The notes below the pieces were generated by a model, which was not told the DNA's origin, did no database searches, and saw only the letters and a program-made list of their open reading frames with translations. The position numbers and the translations under genes are program-made. A stretch of DNA of 6,593 nt from Bdellovibrio sp. (GTDB lineage: Bacteria; Bdellovibrionota; Bdellovibrionia; Bdellovibrionales; UBA1609): positions 1-6,593 of the forward strand of contig RFKI01000289.1 in assembly GCA_003694355.1 (NCBI GenBank), written 5' to 3'. Within the stretch, counting starts at the first letter, position 1. Each line of letters begins with the position of its first letter. Below are positions 1-6,488 of this stretch, in pieces.

Positions 1-752
1 CTCAGTAGTGAGATCATTTGATGTCTTGAGCTTTTTTTCAGAAAGTCCTTTTGAAAGAGTAGCTGGGGGGGGAGATTCCATGAGAAGTTGCGGCTGGCAA
101 ACTCCGTGGTTTTAATAAAAAAGTAGGTGAGAGCGAGGGGCTGAAAGCGGGGATAAAGAGTCGCTTGAATCTCCTGAGACATCTCAAGGAGTACTTCCAG
201 TCGTATTTTTTTACTTTCTTTGAGTTCTTTTAATACGCTTTGAATAAAATCGTTTCTGGCGCCCTGATAAACTCTTTTGATATCTTGAATGGTGATTTTT
301 TGAGGAAGAATCAAAATATTAAGCTCATCTTTCAGGGACTCAGGCCAGCGAGGCACAATTGAATATCTGGTTGTTAGGTCAGAGGTGGAAGGTTTGAGTG
401 GGGAAATTTTAAAAACATATTGAAAGCCTTCATTTGGGCTTTGAAGACTTTTTTCAATATGAGAGGGGTCAATCGTAGAAAAGTCCACATAAGGGATTTG
501 GAATTGGTCCGTAAAAGTTTCCACCATTTTTTTGGAGAAGGCTTGTTTTTTAGCTTTTAGAGCTTCTTCCTTAAGTTTTTTATGTCGAGTTTTGGTCAAC
601 TCGTTGAGGTTTTGAGAAGAAACCAGATGAAGGTGGCAGCGTTTTTTGTCCTTTGGAGTCGCAAATAATGGCACTGGCTCTAATAAAAAGGACGTGATTA
701 AAAGAGCAAAAAGAACAGATTTTCTTGTTATTATTTGGTATTTTATAATCAT
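1..752 (-). CDS. Unrecognised exported protein, 5' part only (runs off the left edge)
   Basis: I do not recognise this protein. The frame starts at an ATG (752-750) and stays open for 250 codons to the window edge, so the C-terminus is missing. A GAGAGG ribosome binding site lies about 7 bases before the ATG. Residues 1-31 look like a Sec signal peptide: a basic start (MIIKYQIITRK), a hydrophobic core (SVLFALLITSFLL), and a possible cleavage after LFA at residue 31. The mature part begins with a Lys-rich, probably helical stretch (about residues 47-80). A mixed region with beta-type segments follows (for example QYVFKI and ELNILILP), then a charged helical stretch near 165-195. Only one Cys (residue 39) is visible, and there is no lipobox or haem motif. 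The gene follows sco in the same direction after about 138 bp, so an operon is possible. A periplasmic or secreted location is inferred from the signal peptide; function is unknown. A C8 tract (forward 65-72) falls inside the reading frame. Confidence 0.75.
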   Translation of the reverse strand, partial: MIIKYQIITRKSVLFALLITSFLLEPVPLFATPKDKKRCHLHLVSSQNLNELTKTRHKKLKEEALKAKKQAFSKKMVETFTDQFQIPYVDFSTIDPSHIEKSLQSPNEGFQYVFKISPLKPSTSDLTTRYSIVPRWPESLKDELNILILPQKITIQDIKRVYQGARNDFIQSVLKELKESKKIRLEVLLEMSQEIQATLYPRFQPLALTYFFIKTTEFASRNFSWNLPPQLLFQKDFLKKSSRHQMISLL

Positions 753-832
753 AATACTACCTCTCAAGCAAACCTCATGCCAGCCTTTTCATGACCCTTG
801 CTTCTGGATTTCAATAGGGGATTGGTTCAATT

Positions 833-889
833 AAAAGAAAGTCTTTGCGAGAAAACTTCCTGGAAATCATTGTTGGTGGACTTTCTTCC
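833..889 (-). terminator. Inverted repeat after sco, possible weak terminator or mRNA 3' structure
   Basis: On the minus strand, just after the sco stop codon, AAGAAAGTC (forward 879-887) is matched by GACTTTCTT (forward 835-843). That is a perfect 9-bp stem, extendable by two G-T pairs, with a loop of about 35 bases. The distal arm runs into TTTTAATT. The stem is AT-rich and the loop is long, so termination would be inefficient at best. It could equally be an RNA-processing or stability element, or chance. Confidence 0.25.
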
Positions 890-890
890 T

Positions 891-1505
891 TCATAAGTCA
901 GAATGTGGTTTTTGCTTTTGAAGCTTTTGGATATCGGCTTTAATTTTTTCCAGAAGGAGACTGTCTTGGCTGTCATAGTATCCTCGGATTTGTCCTGAAC
1001 GGTCCAGTAAAACAAATTTTGTTGTATGAAGGCTAGGGTTTTCTGGTGTTCCCGAAGACAGTTTAAAGCTGTTGCGGGCAAGAAGGGAGATTGTTTTTAG
1101 GTCTCCTGTTAAAAAAGTCCATTTGGAAAAGTTTGCTGAAAATTTTTGAGCATAACGTTTAAGCACTTGAGGTGTATCTGTTTGAGGGTCAATGGAAATA
1201 GAAAGGAAGTGCACGTCGGGGGAATTCACATAGTGTTCCTGAAGTTGTTTCATTTGTCGTGTCATTAGGGGGCAAGGACCATGACATGAAGTGAAGATAA
1301 AATCCACAACCCAGATTTTTCCTTTCAGGTTTGAAAGGGAAAAGGGTTTGTTATCCTGACTGACCAAAGAGAAAGGTTTTATAGCTCCAAAAACAGGAAG
1401 TGGTTGGGATGGGGCAAAATTCTTTCCACTCCAAATAATTATAAAAAAAGTGGTTAGTATAAGGGCCGTAGCACCTATGAAGATTTTGTTTTTTAAAAAT
1501 TTCAT
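891..1505 (-). CDS. Sco1/SenC/PrrC-family copper chaperone, membrane-anchored thioredoxin fold
   Basis: This 204-residue protein belongs to the Sco1/SenC family, which delivers copper to the CuA site of cytochrome c oxidase or keeps its cysteines reduced. Residues 7-25 form one hydrophobic segment with a basic start, giving an inner-membrane anchor with the rest in the periplasm. The thioredoxin-like domain follows. The family's CxxxCP copper motif is at C74-H75-G76-P77-C78-P79, within the strand VVDFIFTSC. The third copper ligand, a conserved His, is H160 in SLHTTKFVLLD. LSISIDPQTDTP (101-112) is also typical of the family. Length matches bacterial Sco proteins (about 200 residues). The ATG at 1505 is the first in-frame ATG and places the anchor correctly, but the bases before it (AAGCTTCTT) form no good ribosome binding site. 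No oxidase gene is visible nearby; the divergent neighbour is mutS and the downstream gene is an unknown exported protein. Family assignment is firm; the exact role (CuA assembly or redox signalling) is inferred. Confidence 0.93.
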   Translation of the reverse strand: MKFLKNKIFIGATALILTTFFIIIWSGKNFAPSQPLPVFGAIKPFSLVSQDNKPFSLSNLKGKIWVVDFIFTSCHGPCPLMTRQMKQLQEHYVNSPDVHFLSISIDPQTDTPQVLKRYAQKFSANFSKWTFLTGDLKTISLLARNSFKLSSGTPENPSLHTTKFVLLDRSGQIRGYYDSQDSLLLEKIKADIQKLQKQKPHSDL

Positions 1506-1619
1506 AAGAAGCTTTGTTCTTTTGGAAAAGGTCTTTGTTTCGTCATTTTTGTTACCAAGTTATGATGGATATACCTCATATGAAGGCCATCGTCTAAATA
1601 AAATCCAAGAGGAAAGAAA

Positions 1620-1646
1620 ATGCATAGCATCAAAAGGAGGTTTTGA
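1620..1646 (+). other. Possible 8-codon leader ORF (MHSIKRRF) in the sco-mutS intergenic region
   Basis: An ATG at 1620 is preceded by AGAGGA (1608-1613) at a suitable distance and opens a frame of eight codons ending in TGA at 1644-1646. Two of the eight codons are AGG, usually a rare arginine codon. The frame runs through the hairpin at 1629-1647. A stretch this short can arise by chance, and it would only be transcribed if a promoter lies upstream of 1608, which I could not establish. Confidence 0.15.
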
Positions 1647-1647
1647 T
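1629..1647. repeat. Perfect 7-bp inverted repeat with GGAGG loop
   Basis: ATCAAAA (1629-1635) and TTTTGAT (1641-1647) are exact reverse complements separated by GGAGG. A two-base GC extension is possible with one bulged A. In RNA the loop would expose a Shine-Dalgarno-like GGAGG. In DNA the right arm overlaps a -35-like TTGATA. It could be an operator, an RNA hairpin, or chance. It is not a terminator, because the stem is AT-rich and no T-run follows. Confidence 0.3.
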
Positions 1648-1671
1648 AGCTCTTTTCACCATAGTTTTTAT
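1643..1671 (+). promoter_or_regulatory. Candidate sigma-70 type promoter for mutS-glnD
   Basis: TTGATA (1643-1648, 5 of 6 matches to TTGACA) is followed after 17 bases by TTTTAT (1666-1671, 4 of 6 matches to TATAAT). Transcription would begin near 1678, leaving a leader of about 90 bases before mutS. The -10 element is weak. An alternative -10-like TATGAT at 1561-1566 has no good partner. No convincing promoter for sco was found on the minus strand. Confidence 0.25.
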
Positions 1672-1708
1672 GGGTTAATAAAGATTAAACGTTAAATAAG
1701 GGTTATCC

Positions 1709-1768
1709 ATGAATTTCGTGTCTAGGTTTCAGACTCAACAACCATTTTGGGAGAAGAGGGGGGCATAG
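1709..1768 (+). CDS. Possible 19-residue leader peptide directly ahead of mutS
   Basis: An ATG at 1709 is preceded by TAAGG (1697-1701) with a 7-base gap, a good ribosome binding site. It opens a frame of 19 codons (MNFVSRFQTQQPFWEKRGA) ending at TAG 1766-1768. That stop lies two bases before the mutS ATG at 1771, an arrangement that would let terminating ribosomes restart on mutS. The last codons of this frame also form the G-rich sequence ahead of mutS. The peptide has no run of one amino acid that would suggest attenuation. It resembles no protein I know. The frame may be chance; the case rests on its ribosome binding site and exact spacing to mutS. Confidence 0.25.
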   Translation: MNFVSRFQTQQPFWEKRGA

Positions 1769-1770
1769 GT

Positions 1771-4248
1771 ATGGGGGGAGCAAAAATGACACCCTTAATG
1801 CAGCAGTACTGGGAAATTAAAAAGCAACATAAAGATAAGATTCTTCTTTTCCGTATGGGTGACTTTTTTGAAATGTTTCATGAGGATGCCAAAATTGCAG
1901 CCCCTATTTTAAATATCACTCTTACAGCTAGGAATAAAAAGGCGCAAGATGAAACGCCTATGTGTGGAGTGCCTTACCATAGTGTGGCCACTCCCATTGC
2001 CAAGCTGTTAGCTGCCGGTCATAAGGTGGCAATATGTGATCAGATAGAAGACCCTAAGGAAGCCAAAGGCTTGGTGCGAAGGGCTGTCACACGTATTTTA
2101 AGTCCTGGCATGGTTTATGATCCAGAAACTCTCGATCAACTTTCTTCTCATTATTTATGTGCTTTTGATACTTCAACAGTGAGTTTTTTAGAGACATCTA
2201 CTGGTGAAGCTTTTTATTACATGGTGAGCTCTCAACAAGAAAGAGATGCTTTATTTCAAATTCTTCAACCTGTGGAGTTTGTCCTATCTTCTGAGCAGAA
2301 GAAGCAGTGGATAGAAGAAGAAAGAGAAGGCGTACTCTCTCTTTATGATGAAGTGGTAGAGGGACCCTTGCCTGAAAGCGCCCGTCGACTTTTGGCCTAT
2401 GTTTCCTATATGCAACCAACAGACAAACCACTTACTTATGAGTTTCAAAAACGGCAGTTAAATCAAAGGATGAGAGTTTCTCCACTAGTGCTCCGTCATT
2501 TGGAAGTTTTTAAGACTTATGGGGGAGATCTGAAGGGGAGTTTATTTTATGCCATCAATCGCACAAAAACCTCTTCAGGAGCTCGTCTTTTAAAGTCTTG
2601 GTTGGCTTTTCCTCTTAAAGACAGACGTCTTATTGAGGAGAGATGGAATCAGGTGGAGCAGTGGATGTCTCGAGTGGATGTCTTAAAAAAAGTGCGCCGT
2701 TTGTTATCTGAAATGGGGGATGTGGAAAGACGTTTGAGCAAAATGGCCACAGCTCAAGCTCAACCTTCGGACCTCCTCTCTTTGGCAGCCTCTCTCCAGC
2801 TTGGTCTTCAAGTGAGTCAGATTGTTCAACAAGGGGAGAAAGCTTCTTTAAAAACATTGCAAGACCTTGTGCAGCTTGTTTTTTCTGCTTTAGTGGATGA
2901 GCCAGGTCCTCTCAAGAAAGGAGGGTTTATTCGGAAAGGCTTTTCACAAGAGTTGGATGAGTTGGTTTGTTTGGCTGAAAACAGTCAGGACTTGCTTGCT
3001 CAAATGGAAGCTCGAGAAAGAGAAAAACTTCAAATTCCCTCATTGCGGATTAAATACAATAATGTCTTTGGTTACTTTATTGAGATTACTAACACTCACA
3101 AGAGTAAAGTTCCAGCGCACTATAAAAGAAAGCAGACATTGACGAACTCTGAGCGATACGTCACTCAAGAGTTACAAGAGTTGGAAGATCGAGTGCTTTC
3201 GGCAAGGGCTCGGCGACAAGATTTGGAAGAGAGGATTTTTCACCAGTTACGTTTAAAATTACTAGAGGCACGAGCAGATATCCTTGCAGCGAATCGTTTA
3301 TGGGCCGAACTTGATGTGATTTTAAGTTTTGCTTGGTTGTCCTTAGAACGTCAATATGTAAGACCATCTTTTTCAGAAGACCGTCGTCTCACTTTAAGGG
3401 GAAGCCGTCACCCTGTTGTGGAACAAGAGGTGAAAAAAACATTTGTTCCCAATGATATTATTTTAGATCGTTCAGAATGTCTGCTTCTGACAGGTCCTAA
3501 TATGGCTGGAAAAAGCACATTGATGAGACAAGTGGCCATATCTGCTCTTTTAGCTCAGATAGGATGTTTCGTTCCCGCTCAGGAAGCTCAGTTGCCCCTT
3601 TTTGATCAGTTATTCACGCGCATTGGAGCGAGTGATTTCTTATCAGAAGGGCTTTCAACATTTATGGTAGAAATGAAAGAAACAGCAGAAATGTTAAGGC
3701 TTGCAACAGAGGAATCTCTTGTTGTTTTAGATGAGGTAGGGAGGGGAACAAGCACTTATGATGGTATGAGCTTGGCTCAGTCGATATTGGAATATCTAGT
3801 TGAAAAAAAGAAGCCTTTAACCCTTTTTGCAACTCACTATCATGAGCTCACTGCTTTAGCTGAGAAGTATCCAAAAATTAAAAATGCTCATATGGCGATT
3901 CAAGAAAAAAAACAAAGTCATGAAATGGTTTTTTTATACACCCTGATGCCAGGGGCCACCAATAAGTCTTATGGGATTCATGTGGCCCGTCTGGCTGGTC
4001 TGCCCTCTGAGGTCACTCGAAGAGCGAGTGCTATTCTAAGGCAACTGGAGAAGCAAGGGGCTTCCTCGAATCAACTGAGCCTTTTAGATGCTTTTGTGGA
4101 AAAAGAAGAGGATCATTTAAGTGAAGAAGATAGAGAATTTTTGCATTTAAAAGAGGAGCTCAAAAATCTCTCTGTCTTTGAATTGACTCCTCTTGAGGCT
4201 TTAAATCACCTGGCTCAATGGAGACAGAGATTTATAGAAAAATCATGA
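1771..4248 (+). CDS. mutS: DNA mismatch repair protein MutS
   Basis: MutS binds mismatches and small loops in DNA as a dimer and, with ATP, recruits MutL to start strand-directed repair. From the ATG at 1771 it has 825 residues, near the usual 850. The mismatch-reading Phe-x-Glu is F32-F33-E34 in RMGDFFEMF. Connector, lever and clamp regions fill the middle. The ATPase domain has Walker A GPNMAGKST (575-583), Walker B with D654-E655, the signature DEVGRGTSTYDG, and the ATHYHEL loop (H689). A helix-turn-helix dimerisation element lies near GIHVARLAGLP (735-745). QLSLL (768-772) matches the beta-clamp-binding type motif, and the tail matches the tetramerisation segment. Three starts are possible. 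TTG 1747 would add glycine-rich residues read from the ribosome binding region and is least likely. ATG 1771 has AGAGGGGGG upstream. ATG 1786 has GGAG five bases upstream and gives MTPLMQQY, close to the family start. The stop overlaps the glnD start. Confidence 0.98.
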   Translation: MGGAKMTPLMQQYWEIKKQHKDKILLFRMGDFFEMFHEDAKIAAPILNITLTARNKKAQDETPMCGVPYHSVATPIAKLLAAGHKVAICDQIEDPKEAKGLVRRAVTRILSPGMVYDPETLDQLSSHYLCAFDTSTVSFLETSTGEAFYYMVSSQQERDALFQILQPVEFVLSSEQKKQWIEEEREGVLSLYDEVVEGPLPESARRLLAYVSYMQPTDKPLTYEFQKRQLNQRMRVSPLVLRHLEVFKTYGGDLKGSLFYAINRTKTSSGARLLKSWLAFPLKDRRLIEERWNQVEQWMSRVDVLKKVRRLLSEMGDVERRLSKMATAQAQPSDLLSLAASLQLGLQVSQIVQQGEKASLKTLQDLVQLVFSALVDEPGPLKKGGFIRKGFSQELDELVCLAENSQDLLAQMEAREREKLQIPSLRIKYNNVFGYFIEITNTHKSKVPAHYKRKQTLTNSERYVTQELQELEDRVLSARARRQDLEERIFHQLRLKLLEARADILAANRLWAELDVILSFAWLSLERQYVRPSFSEDRRLTLRGSRHPVVEQEVKKTFVPNDIILDRSECLLLTGPNMAGKSTLMRQVAISALLAQIGCFVPAQEAQLPLFDQLFTRIGASDFLSEGLSTFMVEMKETAEMLRLATEESLVVLDEVGRGTSTYDGMSLAQSILEYLVEKKKPLTLFATHYHELTALAEKYPKIKNAHMAIQEKKQSHEMVFLYTLMPGATNKSYGIHVARLAGLPSEVTRRASAILRQLEKQGASSNQLSLLDAFVEKEEDHLSEEDREFLHLKEELKNLSVFELTPLEALNHLAQWRQRFIEKS

Positions 4249-6488
4249 AAAGCCCTCCTTTTAAGTCATTTGACTTTCTCAGTGAAAAGGGCTGTGAAAG
4301 AGCCCTTCAGGCTTCAAAAAAATTATCTCAGCATCTTTTAGAAGACCTTCAAGCCATTCCAGGGTGGGAAGAGGCTGAACCCATTGCGTTGGGATCTTTT
4401 GCCAGAGAAGAGTTATGTGCGCACTCAGATATTGATCTTTTGTTTGTGGGTTCGGAAAACGTGGCATCAACAGTTATTCGTGTGATTCAAGAAAAGGGCT
4501 TAAGGGTTCGGTGTCGGATGCCACAAAATCCTGATGATTGGACGCGGGGGGTGGAAGATTTTGATATTTTGGCTTTAATGTTTGGGCGCCCCTTAAGTGA
4601 AAAGGGTAAAGAACGTTTTCTTCGTGAAAAAAAACGACTTTGGGAACAAAAGCGTTTTCGCAGACAGATTTTCAGGTCTCTTCTTTCGGAAAGGGATGCC
4701 AGGAAAAAAAAGCATCATGTGGCTTTCAATTCATTGGAGCCTCATTTGAAGTATGGACCAGGAGGGCTTCGTGATGTGCAACAGGCCCTTTATGTTTTTG
4801 AATTGTTTCCGGAAAAACAACAGGACTTTAAGGAACTGACGGGTCGTCTTCAGCAACTGAAGTCACTTTTGCTGGCTGTCAGACACCTTCTTCACTTTTA
4901 CGGAGGCCGTGAAGTTTTGAGCAAAGACTTTCAGGAAGACATTGCCTGTTTTTTTGACTTAGATCCTCTTGTGTTTATGCAAAAGCTTCAACAAGTGCTT
5001 TATGAGGCTCATTTTCTTTCTGATGTTATTATCCATCGTTCTAAAATGAGTGATCAGAAATATAAAGAGATACAGGCTTTGAAACTGTCACGGCTTGTTC
5101 ATTTTTTTCAGGCTCTAGAGCGTTTTCCTGTTCCTGTGATGGAGTATCGGATTGCGAAGGAATTGAGAGGTAATAAAAAAAAATGGAGACGCTTGGAGCC
5201 GCAACAATGGGGGAAAGTCTTTTATAGATACTGGGTGCCCACACAAAGTGCTGCTTTTTTTCAGTCTTTATTTCGCTCAGGGCTTCTTTCGTTTTATGTT
5301 AGAGATTTAAAACGAGTCTCAGGAATGGTTTTACATGACCAGTACCATAGGTACCCAGTAGATAGGCACTTACTTCAGTGTGCTCTAACCCTAAAGGAGC
5401 TGTGCTCGCATCCTCGTCGTCTGGGTCAGTTAAAGTTTTTGAATAAAGAATTAACAAATAAGGACTGGCGTTGCTTGTTGTGGGTTTGTTTATTCCATGA
5501 CCTGGGAAAAGGGCTCAAGGGAGATCATTCTCAAAAAGGAAAGGACCTCGTTCGTCGGCACTTTAAGAGATGGGGGATTCGGGCTGATAGAGAAATGATT
5601 GAAGCTCTTGTTTACAATCATTTACTATTAGCTCGAGCGGCCTTTCGAAGAAACCCTTTGTCTCCTGAAACTTGGAGGTGGTTGCATCAACATGGAGTAA
5701 AGGGGCGTCATCTTCGGTTACTTGCCACTTTTACTGTTGTTGATATTCTGGCCACGAATCCTGAGGCTTGGAACTCATGGAAGGAAAGCTTGCTAGCTCG
5801 TTTGATACAAGTTTTGCGGCAGCCTGAGGTGCCTAAAGTTGTCGGTTTTTTTCAGAAGGTTGAAAAACAGTTTAAACAGAAAGAGGAGCTGGCCTTTTTT
5901 AAAAGACTAGAGATCTCTTTGATTGAGAACCTTCCTCATAGGGTATTATTGGAGGATGCTCAAAAAGTCTTAAGAAGGACAGTGGGTGAGAAAGATCCTC
6001 TTGTAATTGCTGGGCGTCGAAAAGGTGAACTATGGATTCGTTTTTACAAAAAAAAAGACAGGGAGGGATTGTTCCTGCACTTTGTAAAACAGCTTTATGA
6101 GGCGGGGTGTGGTATCCAGGAGGCCTTTGTACACACTTATGAAAAGTGGGGAGTGTATGACTGGTTTAAGGTAACAACTCTTAAGACAGCCCCACAATTT
6201 GGGCGTTTGTTAGGGTCTTTGTCTCAAGGGCAGGTGAAAAAGCCTCAAGTGCACTTCTCCGCTATTGAAAAAGTGAGTGAAGATTCAGAGGAAGTGGTAG
6301 TGAGTTTTACGGGGAACAACCAGAAAGGAGCACTTCTCGCGGCTGCGTGGATGTTATTTGAGCAGGGGTTATCTATTAGGTGGGCGCGGGTTCATACTTG
6401 GGGCCGGCAGATTGACGATACTTTTGGTATTGTTAATCGCAGAGGAGTTGGAGACAAAATTCAAAAGTTAATAGATCAGTCTGTTTAA
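4245..6488 (+). CDS. glnD: Bifunctional [protein-PII] uridylyltransferase / uridylyl-removing enzyme GlnD, compact form
   Basis: GlnD senses glutamine and adds or removes UMP on PII proteins, controlling glutamine synthetase and nitrogen genes. Domains appear in the expected order. The nucleotidyltransferase has G50-S51, the D62-x-D64 pair in SDIDLLFV, and a likely third carboxylate D107 in DFDILALM. LEPHLKYGPGGLRDVQ (164-179) is the GlnD-specific motif. An HD hydrolase domain follows, with likely metal ligands H375, H418-D419 (FHDLGKG), H459 and D500 (VVDILATN), plus SWKESLL, typical of the family. Two diverged ACT domains lie near 604-645 and 690-735; the second keeps the pattern seen in GLSIRWARVHTWGRQIDDTF. 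At 747 residues it is well short of the usual 850-950, mostly from shorter linkers. I chose ATG 4245 because it overlaps the mutS stop as ATGA, implying translational coupling. ATG 4218 would add nine residues; neither has a strong ribosome binding site. Catalytic residues look intact, so activity is expected. Confidence 0.93.
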   Translation: MKSPPFKSFDFLSEKGCERALQASKKLSQHLLEDLQAIPGWEEAEPIALGSFAREELCAHSDIDLLFVGSENVASTVIRVIQEKGLRVRCRMPQNPDDWTRGVEDFDILALMFGRPLSEKGKERFLREKKRLWEQKRFRRQIFRSLLSERDARKKKHHVAFNSLEPHLKYGPGGLRDVQQALYVFELFPEKQQDFKELTGRLQQLKSLLLAVRHLLHFYGGREVLSKDFQEDIACFFDLDPLVFMQKLQQVLYEAHFLSDVIIHRSKMSDQKYKEIQALKLSRLVHFFQALERFPVPVMEYRIAKELRGNKKKWRRLEPQQWGKVFYRYWVPTQSAAFFQSLFRSGLLSFYVRDLKRVSGMVLHDQYHRYPVDRHLLQCALTLKELCSHPRRLGQLKFLNKELTNKDWRCLLWVCLFHDLGKGLKGDHSQKGKDLVRRHFKRWGIRADREMIEALVYNHLLLARAAFRRNPLSPETWRWLHQHGVKGRHLRLLATFTVVDILATNPEAWNSWKESLLARLIQVLRQPEVPKVVGFFQKVEKQFKQKEELAFFKRLEISLIENLPHRVLLEDAQKVLRRTVGEKDPLVIAGRRKGELWIRFYKKKDREGLFLHFVKQLYEAGCGIQEAFVHTYEKWGVYDWFKVTTLKTAPQFGRLLGSLSQGQVKKPQVHFSAIEKVSEDSEEVVVSFTGNNQKGALLAAAWMLFEQGLSIRWARVHTWGRQIDDTFGIVNRRGVGDKIQKLIDQSV

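Noticed and set aside
646..834. 62-codon plus-strand ORF
   Set aside because: It lies mostly antisense to the exported-protein gene, has no supporting motif, and is explained as a shadow of that better-supported frame.
827..1081. 84-codon minus-strand ORF inside sco in another frame
   Set aside because: It is fully overlapped by sco, whose motifs are diagnostic; the alternative frame is a shadow.
1450..1695. 81-codon plus-strand ORF overlapping the sco start and the intergenic region
   Set aside because: It begins antisense to the sco membrane anchor, has no plausible ribosome binding site, and shows no family features.
1506..1770. Possible riboswitch or structured non-coding RNA in the intergenic region
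   Set aside because: Apart from the 7-bp hairpin I found no multi-stem structure or known riboswitch core, and the region is short.
2198..3367. Several 68-81 codon ORFs within mutS on both strands
   Set aside because: All lie inside the intact mutS frame and have no recognisable domains.
4279..5244. 63- and 67-codon minus-strand ORFs inside glnD
   Set aside because: Antisense shadows of a well-supported coding frame.
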